Below, piece after piece: positions 18,107-28,282 of a DNA stretch of 64,000 bases. The notes beneath the pieces were generated by a model. It did not search any database. It was not told the DNA's origin and was given only the letters and a program-made list of their open reading frames with translations. Both the position numbers and the translations under genes were made by a program. Position 1 is the stretch's first letter, and every line of letters starts with the position of its first letter. The stretch covers positions 34,353-98,352 of the forward strand of contig NZ_MKVV01000057.1 in NCBI RefSeq assembly GCF_001899645.1, written 5' to 3'. This stretch comes from Pseudonocardia sp. 73-21. Lineage in GTDB: Bacteria > Actinomycetota > Actinomycetes > Mycobacteriales > Pseudonocardiaceae.

Positions 18107-18180
18107 CGCGGGGTGGAGCAGCTCGGTAGCTCGCTGGGCTCATAACCCAGAGGTCGTAGGTTCGAATCCTACCCCCGCTA
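18107..18180 (+). tRNA. tRNA-fMet (CAT), initiator
   Basis: A 74-nt cloverleaf without an encoded CCA. The anticodon loop CTCATAA gives CAT. Three consecutive G-C pairs in the anticodon stem (GGG/CCC) and an unpaired first acceptor base (C1 opposite T72) identify it as the initiator rather than the elongator tRNA. The T-stem and loop read GTAGG TTCGAAT CCTAC. Confidence 0.95.
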
Positions 18181-18186
18181 CTACAC

Positions 18187-18222
18187 GAAATGGCCCCCAG
18201 GGATCTCCCTGGGGGCCATTTC
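18187..18222 (+). terminator. Perfect palindrome downstream of tRNA-fMet
   Basis: Seventeen bases (18187-18203, core AAATGGCCCCCAGGGA) are exactly complementary to 18206-18222 with only TC between them. It starts six bases after the tRNA and is most simply the tRNA terminator. Its symmetry would let it work in both orientations. Confidence 0.75.
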
Positions 18223-18409
18223 GCTGCTGCGCGAGGCCGGGCCGATCACGGGCGAGCGGCGGGGCGTCCGGGTGTAGCACCGGATCCAGCCGACGCCCTG
18301 CGCCGCCGGTCCGCGGTGCTGCTCGACGCGGTGGCGTCCGCGTGGCCGCGAGCGAGGCGCGGGTCGTCGGCCGACCTGCCCTCTTCCCACTTCAACGTAT
18401 AGCGCACAG

Positions 18410-18430
18410 GGGGGCTTGCCACAAGACCCC
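18410..18430 (+). promoter_or_regulatory. Rifamycin-associated element (RAE)-like inverted repeat
   Basis: Left arm GGGGGCTTG and right arm CAAGACCCC flank CCA; eight of nine positions pair, with one G/A mismatch. It lies 47 bases before the rox-like gene. From memory, the RAE found ahead of rifamycin-inactivation genes in actinomycetes is a 19-bp imperfect repeat with the same GGGGCTTG core. A possible -10 hexamer TATAGC (18398-18403) is seven bases upstream, so the repeat would cover the transcription start. The remaining bases from 18223 to 18397 show no recognisable gene. Confidence 0.75.
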
Positions 18431-18477
18431 GGTCGTGCTCCAGACTCCTCCGCCGTAGCCAGGAACTGGGGGAGTGA

Positions 18478-22055
<3,578 letters not shown>

Positions 22056-22223
22056 CCCGAGGACGGCGATGCCGACGAACTCGTCGTACACCCGGGCCGA
22101 CCGGCGCAGCGTGCCCTCGACGGTGAACCCGACACGGGAGGCTGTCGGGAGCACGACGGCGTCGTCGGCGAGCGTCTCGATCCGTAGCCGCTGCGGGCCG
22201 TCGGCCCGGGACCGCATCAGCAC
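22056..22223 (-). pseudogene. GNAT acetyltransferase C-terminal remnant
   Basis: The translation contains RLRIETLADDAVVLPTASR and then VGFTVEGTLRRSARVYDEF. This matches the end of a RimJ-like GNAT acetyltransferase, where the acetyl-CoA-binding half normally reads GF, then EG, LR and D. The N-terminal two thirds are missing and the frame runs on into the antisense of helR without a natural end. It is treated as a fragment left by deletion. Confidence 0.6.
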
Positions 22224-22312
22224 GTTCGCACGGCCGCCGAATGGTTACCGGAAGTCATTGCGCAGTTACTCCTTTCGCCTGCTTGTCGAGGGGTGTTCAC
22301 GGCGGAGGATGG

Positions 22313-22735
22313 ATGGCCCTCTACAGGAACGGCTCGATGGACATCCGCGCGGTCACCGGCTACATCGCTCATGCACTACTGGGCCTCTACTGGTTGTGGG
22401 TGGTCTCCAGCACCGCACCCCAGCTGCGCCGCACCATGCGGTGCCGCGGACTGCGCATCCGGATCTTCCTGATCAAGACCGCCGCGGTCGTGTCGACCTC
22501 GCTGGTCGTCGGCGTCATCCATTTCTGGGCGACGGCCTGGTGGCAGGTCATCGTGGCGGTCGCGGTGGCGATCGTGCTGGCCGTGCTGCTGCGGAGGGCC
22601 TACCGGCGGCTCGTGGCCGCACCGCGGCACCGGGCCACGCTCGTGCAGCGCACGCGCAAGGCGTGGAAGCACGACGATCACGAGGTGCCGCGCCGCTCCC
22701 ACTCGGTCACCGCGGTGCGTAACAGCCCCTCGTAG
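22313..22735 (+). CDS. Small membrane protein, unknown function
   Basis: A 140-aa protein with two to three hydrophobic helices (YIAHALLGLYWLWVV, FLIKTAAVVSTSLVVGVI and VIVAVAVAIVLAVLL) and a basic, Ser-rich C-terminal tail. A GGAGG site lies four bases before ATG 22313; ATG 22337 is an alternative. I do not recognise the family. The 3' 58 bases overlap the end of the convergent, broken IclR gene, which suggests one of the two reading frames has been extended after loss of its original stop. Confidence 0.55.
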   Translation: MALYRNGSMDIRAVTGYIAHALLGLYWLWVVSSTAPQLRRTMRCRGLRIRIFLIKTAAVVSTSLVVGVIHFWATAWWQVIVAVAVAIVLAVLLRRAYRRLVAAPRHRATLVQRTRKAWKHDDHEVPRRSHSVTAVRNSPS

Positions 22736-23302
22736 CGGTCGAGCACCTCGTCGGTGCCGGGGAGGTGGTGGGCGATCGAGACGGCCGCCACCACGCGGTC
22801 GCCCGCGCCGACGGGCACGGCGACGGTGCGCACGTCGGGCATCACGGGTCCGCTCGGCCCCCGCTCCAGGCCGTCGTCGCGGATCCGGGCCGCCGTGCGC
22901 AGGGCGTGGACGGCGCCCTCTTCGTCCGCTCCGAACGTGGCGGCCACCCACTCCCGGCGCTCCGGTGCGGTCATGTGGGCCACGAGGACCCGGCCGGCGG
23001 CCGTGTGCATGAGCGGGGAGCGCAGCCGCCGGGCCAGCGCGTAGTCGAAGGGCTCGTCGGTGCCCGCCCAGTCGACGTAGACGGCGTCGTGGCCCACCCG
23101 GATCGCGAGCAGGACGGGTGCGTCCGCGGCGGCGTGCAGGCGTTCCAGATCGCGGCCGGTCCGAGGCGGCAGCGCAGGTCCACCTCGGCGAGGTAGCCGG
23201 TGGCCACCAGGCCGTTCACCAGCTTCTGGATCGAGGAGACGGGCGCGTCGAGGCGGACGGAGAGCGCGCTGAGCGTCAGGCCGTCGGGGGCGCCGGGCAT
23301 TC
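22678..23302 (-). pseudogene. IclR-family regulator, broken
   Basis: Two frames carry pieces of one IclR regulator. The recognition part of the HTH (DGLTLSALSVRLDAPVSSIQ, then KLVNGLVATGYLAEVD) lies in one frame at about 23168-23302. The effector domain (LERLHAAADAPVLLAIRVG to the C-terminus) lies in another frame from about 23160 down to 22678. Roughly 30 residues that normally join the HTH to the effector domain are absent, so the change is a deletion plus frameshift rather than a single-base error. The N-terminal helix of the HTH is also gone. It should be non-functional, and probably once controlled the divergent CoA-transferase and dehydrogenase genes. Confidence 0.75.
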
Positions 23303-24190
23303 GCGTGATCGACCTGGCCACCGTGGTGATGGGCCCGTACGCGACCCAGGTCCTCGGCGACCTCGGTGCCGACGTGGTCACGGTGGAGCCGCCGGACGGT
23401 GACCGCACCCGGCGCATCTTCCCGCAGCGGCACGAGACGATGAGCGCGCTGACGATGGCGGTCAACCGCAACAAGCGCAGCGTGGCCCTGGACCTCAGGT
23501 CCGACGACGGCCGGCGCGACTTCCTCGCGCTCGTGCGCACCGCCGACGTGGTGGTCACCAACATGCGTCCCGGCGCGCTGCGGCGCCTCGGCCTCGACCA
23601 CGAGACACTGGCGGGGGAGAACCCGCGGCTCGTCCACCGCACCGCGCAGGGGTTCCGCAGCGACTCGGCGCTGGCCGACCGCGCCGCCTACGACGAGATC
23701 ATCCAGGCGTCGTCGGGGCTGACCGACCTCATGCGCCGCCCGACGGGCCGCCCGGACTACGTGCCGACGATCCTCGCCGACAAGGTCTGCGCGCTGACCA
23801 TCGCCTACTCCTTTCACCGCCGCCGGCCGTCCCGACCTGGCCGACGATGCGCGCTTCGCCACCTCGGCGTCCCGCGCCGCGCACCACGGAGACCTCTACG
23901 AGCTGATCGAACAGGTGGCCGGCACGCGCACCACCGCCGAGTGGGAAGCGCTGTGCGCGGAGCACTCGATCCCGATGGGCCCGGTGCTCGACCTCGCCGA
24001 CGCACCCGACGACCCGTACGTCGTCGAGGGTGGGGTGCTGGAGACCGTCGAGCACCCCACCGAGGGTCGCTACCGCTCGATCGGTATCCCGGTGCGGTTC
24101 TCGGGTACCCCGGGTTCGGTCCGCCGGCACGCCCCGAACATCGGTGAGCACACCGACGAGGTGCCGGCCGAGCTGAGGGAGAAGATCTGA
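23297..24190 (+). pseudogene. Class III CoA-transferase (CaiB/BaiF), broken
   Basis: The first frame begins inside the fold at GIRVIDLATVVMGPYATQVL, with no start codon of its own. It runs through the conserved GADVVTVEPP and MAVNRNKRSVALDL segments and the catalytic-aspartate region RAAYDEIIQASSGL. At about 23815 it breaks off after DKVCALTIAYS. The C-terminal part resumes in another frame (DLADDARFATSASRAAHHGD onward) and ends with EVPAELREKI. About 100 residues around the junction are missing. The stop overlaps the dehydrogenase start as TGATG, so the two genes were translationally coupled. The likely former reaction is CoA transfer to a dicarboxylate such as glutarate. Confidence 0.8.
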
Positions 24191-25358
24191 TGCACGAGGC
24201 CGTCACCACCAGCGACTACTACGACTTCGAGCACCTGCTCCCCCCGGAGGAACGCACGTTCCTCGACGGCGTCCGGAAGTTCCTCGACGCCGAGGTCCGG
24301 CCGCTCGTCAACGACGCGTGGGAGGCCGCGGAGTTCCCCTTCCAGCTGGTGCCGAAGTTCGCTGAGGCGGGCCTGGTCGGGCTGGCCTACGGCGAGAAGC
24401 AGGCGTCCAAGCTGCTCACCGGGTTCGTCGGGATGGAGCTCTCGCGCGTCGACCCGTCGATGTCCACGTTCCTGGGCGTGCACAACGGGCTCGCGATGGG
24501 CAGCGTCGCCGAGCTGGGCTCCGAGGAGCAGCAGGAGCGCTGGCTGCCGGCCATGACCGCGGTGGACAAGATCGGCGCGTTCGGGCTCACCGAGCCGCAC
24601 GGCGGCTCCGACGTGGCCCGCGGTCTGGAGACCACCGCCCGCCGGGACGGCGACGACTGGGTCCTCGACGGCGCCAAGCGCTGGATCGGCAACGGCACGT
24701 TCGCCGACCTCGTGGTGATCTTCGCCAAGGACGTCGAGGACGAGCAGGTCAAGGCGTTCGTCGTGGAGAAGGACACGCCGGGTTTCACCGCCACGAAGAT
24801 CCAGGGCAAGTTCGCGCTGCGCACCGTGCAGAACGCCGACATCGTGCTCGAGGGCTGCCGGGTGCCCGAGGCGACCGGCTGCAGCGCTGCGCGTCGTTCC
24901 GCGACGTCAACCGCGTGCTCAAGGCCACCCGCGGCGGCGTCGCGTGGAACGCGGTGGGTGCCCAGCGCGGCGCGTACGAGGCGGCACTGGCCTACGCGGG
25001 CGAGCGCGAGCAGTTCGGGCGGCCGATCGCCGGGTTCCAGCTGATCCAGGACCTGCTGGCGCGCATGCTCGGCAACGTCACCGCGTCGATGGCGATGGCG
25101 GTGCGCGTGGCGCAGCTGCAGGACGCGGGCGAGTGCCGCGACGACCAGGCCGCGCTGGCCAAGTCGTTCTGCACGAGCCGGGCGCGGGAGACCGTCGCGT
25201 GGGCGCGGGAGCTGATGGGCGGCAACGGGATCCTGCTGGAGAACGACGCCGTCCGGTTCTTCGCCGACGTCGAGGCGCTCTACTCCTACGAGGGCACCCC
25301 CGAGATCAACACCCTGGTGGTGGGCCGGGCGATCACCGGGGTCGGGGCGTTCGTCTAG
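24190..25358 (+). pseudogene. gcdH: Glutaryl-CoA dehydrogenase, single-base frameshift
   Basis: An acyl-CoA dehydrogenase whose sequence fits glutaryl-CoA dehydrogenase (YYDFEHLLPPEER N-terminus, [23 protein letters not shown], and the catalytic-Glu motif [13 protein letters not shown]). The first frame is correct up to CRVPEA and then becomes nonsense. One missing base near 24873 moves the rest ([20 protein letters not shown] onward) to the next frame. With that base restored the protein would be 389 aa, the normal length. Either it is a true young pseudogene or a sequencing error. Every other part, including the active-site Glu, is intact. Confidence 0.85.
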
Positions 25359-26001
25359 CCATCGTCGACGCCGCGCTCAGCAGGGACGCCACGACGGCCA
25401 TGGCGAGACCGATCGCGGCGTCGACGGCCAGCGCCGGCAGGTCCGGCGGAACCGTTTCGATCGCCTTCACCGCGGTGCCCACGGGCGGTAGCCACGGCGT
25501 CACGCCGGTGACCACCACGACCGTGACGGCCGCCAGCAGCGACCAGCCCACCCGCTCGATCACCGGCCGGGCGCACAGCAGCCCTACGGCCGTGCCCGCC
25601 GTCGCCGTGGCGAGGTGGGCGAGCCCGCCGCCGAGCAGCGCGATGGCCGGGTACGGGTAGACGTGGGTGACGATGGGGATGACCGGCCGGATGGCGGACG
25701 CCGCGGCGAGCACGACGTCGGCCAGCAGGCACGCGGCGAGCACCCCGCGGGCCACGACGGCCGGCCCGCCCGCCGCCGCGACGGTGACGAGCCGGGCCAC
25801 CGGGTCCTCGCTGTTGGCCGTCGTGATCGCCAGCCACGCGCTCACCGGATAGAGGATCAGCGCCGACGCGGGCCAGCCGGCGGGGGCGGGCCCGGGGTCG
25901 CCCCCGAACAGCACGCCGAGTGTCGCGACGTAGACGAACACCGGGACGATGAACCGCTGCGAGCGCAGCAGGTCGGCGAGGACGTAGCGCGCGACGATCA
26001 C
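25333..26001 (-). CDS. ABC transporter permease-like membrane protein
   Basis: A 222-aa polytopic membrane protein with about six hydrophobic segments (for example [18 protein letters not shown] and [15 protein letters not shown]). No binding-protein-dependent permease motif is present, and the topology is like small exporter permeases that partner a stand-alone ATPase. The GTG start at 26001 overlaps the ATPase stop by four bases, so the two are translationally coupled. The 3' end overlaps the end of the convergent gcdH by 26 bases. Confidence 0.8.
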   Translation of the reverse strand: MIVARYVLADLLRSQRFIVPVFVYVATLGVLFGGDPGPAPAGWPASALILYPVSAWLAITTANSEDPVARLVTVAAAGGPAVVARGVLAACLLADVVLAAASAIRPVIPIVTHVYPYPAIALLGGGLAHLATATAGTAVGLLCARPVIERVGWSLLAAVTVVVVTGVTPWLPPVGTAVKAIETVPPDLPALAVDAAIGLAMAVVASLLSAASTMARRTPRPR

Positions 26002-26792
26002 GGCTGCACCGCCAGCACGCCACAGCCCCGCGCGAGCGCCCACGACAGCAGCGCGTCGCGGTCGGCCACGGGCACACGGACGACCACGCGGTCGCCGTCC
26101 ACCGCGGTGTCGGCCGGGAGGTGGGGGAGCAGCGGGTCCGCACCGAGCAGGGTGATCGTGACCATCGGGCGGGGCGGTGACGCGGGGGCCAGCCGGCCCC
26201 CGACCAGCGCGAGCACCCGCGCACCCGGGAGCGCCGCCGCGGTGCCGGTGTGGTCGGCGACCAGCACGGCGGCGTCGGCGGCGCCGCTGATCCGGCTGCT
26301 CAGCGCGGCGGCCGCGGCCGCGTCGAGGCCCGACCACGGTTCGTCGAGCACGAGCAGCGCGGCCCGGCTGCACAGCGCCTGGACCAGCGCCACCTTCTGC
26401 GCGTTGCCCTTCGACAGCCGCACCATCGGCACGTCGAGCCCTCCGGTGAAGCCCAGCTCGTCGAGCAGTGCCGGTGCCTCGGACGGGTCGGACCCGTGCA
26501 TCGCGGCCAGGTGGCGCAGGTAGCTGCGGGCGGGCATCCGCAGCTGCGACGGGAACCGGTCGGGCACGTAGCCCACGTGGCGGGGGCGGCCGGTGACCAC
26601 TCCGGCGCTGGGCGCCTGGCACCCGGCCACCACACGCAGCAGGCTGGACTTGCCGGACCCGTTGCCGCCGAGCACCACGACCGGACGGCCGGGTGTGACC
26701 TGCAGGTCCAGCTCGTGGAGCACGGGGGCGGCGCGGCCGTAGCGCACCTCGACGCGGCTCAGCTCGACGGTGGGCGGGGGCTCGACGTCCAC
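25998..26792 (-). CDS. ABC transporter ATP-binding protein
   Basis: A 264-aa ABC ATPase. Walker A is GGNGSGKSSL, the signature is the shortened variant RLSKGNAQKVALVQAL (LSKGN in place of LSGGQ, as in several drug or bacteriocin exporters) and Walker B is LLVLDEPWSGLD. About 70 residues after the nucleotide-binding domain form an extra C-terminal module. GTG 26792 is chosen because upstream in-frame codons continue as an implausible Arg/Pro-rich shadow. It works with the overlapping permease downstream and the small membrane protein upstream. Confidence 0.88.
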   Translation of the reverse strand: MDVEPPPTVELSRVEVRYGRAAPVLHELDLQVTPGRPVVVLGGNGSGKSSLLRVVAGCQAPSAGVVTGRPRHVGYVPDRFPSQLRMPARSYLRHLAAMHGSDPSEAPALLDELGFTGGLDVPMVRLSKGNAQKVALVQALCSRAALLVLDEPWSGLDAAAAAALSSRISGAADAAVLVADHTGTAAALPGARVLALVGGRLAPASPPRPMVTITLLGADPLLPHLPADTAVDGDRVVVRVPVADRDALLSWALARGCGVLAVQP

Positions 26793-26793
26793 G

Positions 26794-27165
26794 TCAGTTC
26801 CGTCGGAGTGCGAGACACCAGCTGGTGACCGCCCAGCTCGGCAGGCCGAGTACGAATCCCCACAGCTGGCGTCGCCGTTCGGGCCCGTCCTGGGCGGCGT
26901 CCAGCACGGCCCGCACCTCGGCCCGCCAGTGCGCCCGTTCCGGGACGGGGAGCAGGCCCGAGGCGACGTCCGCCCAGCTCCGGGCCAGACCGCAGCCGGC
27001 CGCCACGACGACGGCGAGAACCGTGAGCGCGGCCGTGGCCAGCGCCAGCGCGTCACCGGGCACGCAGGACGCCGCGACCACGAGCGCGGCGACGCCGCCC
27101 ACCCGCTGCGCCCACGACAGCGTCCTGAGCCGGGCCCCTGTGGCCGGCGCCGCCGCAGCGGTCAT
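26794..27165 (-). CDS. Small membrane protein of the PadR-ABC operon
   Basis: A 123-aa protein with hydrophobic segments VGGVAALVVAASCVPG, ALATAALTVLAVVVAAGCG and a C-terminal LWGFVLGLPSWAVTSW helix, separated by an acidic/basic amphipathic stretch. I do not recognise the family. The ATG overlaps the PadR stop (ATGA), and the ATPase start follows one base after its own stop, so it is an integral part of the operon and may be an accessory subunit of the exporter. Confidence 0.7.
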   Translation of the reverse strand: MTAAAAPATGARLRTLSWAQRVGGVAALVVAASCVPGDALALATAALTVLAVVVAAGCGLARSWADVASGLLPVPERAHWRAEVRAVLDAAQDGPERRRQLWGFVLGLPSWAVTSWCLALRRN

Positions 27166-27506
27166 GACGGAGCCGCGTCGGTGTCGGGCCGCAGGCCGAG
27201 CAGGCGCGAGAGATCCGCCCGGCGCGCGGCCGTGGCCTCCAGTGCGTGCACGGCCCGGCTCCGGCCCTCGACGGTGAGCTGGTGGTAGCGCCGGGCCGGG
27301 CGCCCTCCGGCTTCGGCGTCGGACTGGTCCTCCCAGCGGCTCACGACCCACCCGGCCGCGGCCAGCCGCTGCAGGATCGGGTAGATGGTGCCTGCGGCGA
27401 GCCCGCTGAGCCGGCTCAGCTCGAAGCCCCACAGCTCGCCGCCGTGCTCCAGCAGGGCGGCCAGCACCGCCTCGGTCTGCACGGTCATCCGCGGTGGGCG
27501 CGTCAT
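27162..27506 (-). CDS. PadR-family transcriptional repressor
   Basis: A 114-aa winged-helix regulator. The PadR core is clear: TEAVLAALLEHGGELWGFEL, LAAGTIYPILQRLAAAGWV, and the wing RRYHQLTVEGRSRA. It is the first gene of a four-gene operon with a membrane protein, an ABC ATPase and a permease, the usual arrangement of a PadR repressor controlling its own drug exporter. ATG 27506 follows a good -10 hexamer by only seven bases, implying leaderless translation. Confidence 0.88.
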   Translation of the reverse strand: MTRPPRMTVQTEAVLAALLEHGGELWGFELSRLSGLAAGTIYPILQRLAAAGWVVSRWEDQSDAEAGGRPARRYHQLTVEGRSRAVHALEATAARRADLSRLLGLRPDTDAAPS

Positions 27507-27519
27507 AGAAAGAATTCTA
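27506..27519 (-). promoter_or_regulatory. PadR operon promoter and candidate operator
   Basis: On the minus strand TAGAAT (27519-27514) is a strong -10 hexamer whose expected start point falls at or next to ATG 27506. The same bases form an inverted repeat TAGAA-TTCT-TTCTA that spans the -10 and the start codon. A repressor bound here would block initiation, so this is the best candidate for the PadR site. Confidence 0.6.
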
Positions 27520-27684
27520 CATAGGTCGTCTCGGCTGCCGCCACGGGTTGGCGCGCAGGCCCTGAGAGCGCCGATGGCGTCGTGTGGGCCGCGACGCTGC
27601 CCGACGACGGGCCCACCGGTGGCTTCTTCCGCGACGCGCGACCCCTGCCGTGGTGAGGTGGGCCGCCGCTGGTCATGATGAAGC

Positions 27685-27912
27685 GTGTCGAAGCCCCCGA
27701 TCCTGGACATCCCGATCACCGAGGACCCCATCCGGTTGGGGCAGTTCCTCAAGCTGGCCGGACTCGCCGAGCACGGTGCCCACGCCAAGGCGCTGCTCGA
27801 GGCCGGTGAGGTCGAGTTGAACGGGCGGGTGGAGACCCGCCGCGGTGCTCAGCTGCGGTCGGGCGACGTCGTCGCGGTGGGTGGGCGGCGCGCCCGACCG
27901 GTGAAGTCATGA
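27685..27912 (+). CDS. S4 domain RNA-binding protein
   Basis: A 75-aa stand-alone S4 domain (RLGQFLKLAGLAEHGAHAKALL, VELNGRVETRRGAQLRSGDVV). It matches the YaaA/YbcJ-like small S4 proteins found in many bacteria, which are thought to bind structured RNA or ribosomal particles. It starts with GTG. Nothing downstream shares its strand closely apart from a small unknown ORF; the 148-base gap after it holds no clear signal. Confidence 0.85.
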   Translation: MSKPPILDIPITEDPIRLGQFLKLAGLAEHGAHAKALLEAGEVELNGRVETRRGAQLRSGDVVAVGGRRARPVKS

Positions 27913-28060
27913 CCGTCGAGATCCTGCGGTAGGCGTAGTAGCGCCGTCGGATCCCGAGGCCGGCTCCCCTCGCCCGGGGCGGCAACGGCCCGACGACCGA
28001 CGTTCCCCATCGCACCGGCTCCGGGCCGGGGCACCGGGGAATCGGGGAATCGGGTGGATC

Positions 28061-28282
28061 ATGAGAAAGGGCTTCGGCAGGCCGAAGGCCGTCGCCGACA
28101 CGATCGCGGTTGTGCCGGGAGGGCCGGGCGACCCCGGACGCAAGGCCGACGTCCGCAAGTACTTCCGGCTCGCCCTGCACCCGAACAACGAGATCCACCT
28201 GCTGGAGACGGGCATCGGGTTCGTCATCGACGTCCTGCGTCGGCTCCAGCGGGAGCGGAAGGCTATCGGTCCACGGCCTTGA
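28061..28282 (+). CDS. Small hypothetical protein
   Basis: A 73-aa ORF beginning ATG AGA AAG, with strong GC third-position bias and a plausible secondary structure (RKYFRLALHPNNEIHLLETG, then IGFVIDVLRRLQRERK). The family is not recognised. It overlaps the end of the convergent acyltransferase by 20 bases, and no clear ribosome site is present. It could be a remnant of a longer gene. It is kept because its amino-acid composition is unlike the Arg/Pro-rich shadow frames around it. Confidence 0.4.
   Translation: MRKGFGRPKAVADTIAVVPGGPGDPGRKADVRKYFRLALHPNNEIHLLETGIGFVIDVLRRLQRERKAIGPRP

Noticed and set aside
18107..18180. Elongator tRNA-Met
   Set aside because: Three G-C pairs below the anticodon loop and a mismatched first acceptor pair mark the initiator.
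18190..18402. 70-codon ORF after tRNA-fMet
   Set aside because: It begins inside the tRNA terminator palindrome and its translation is low-complexity; there is no ribosome site.
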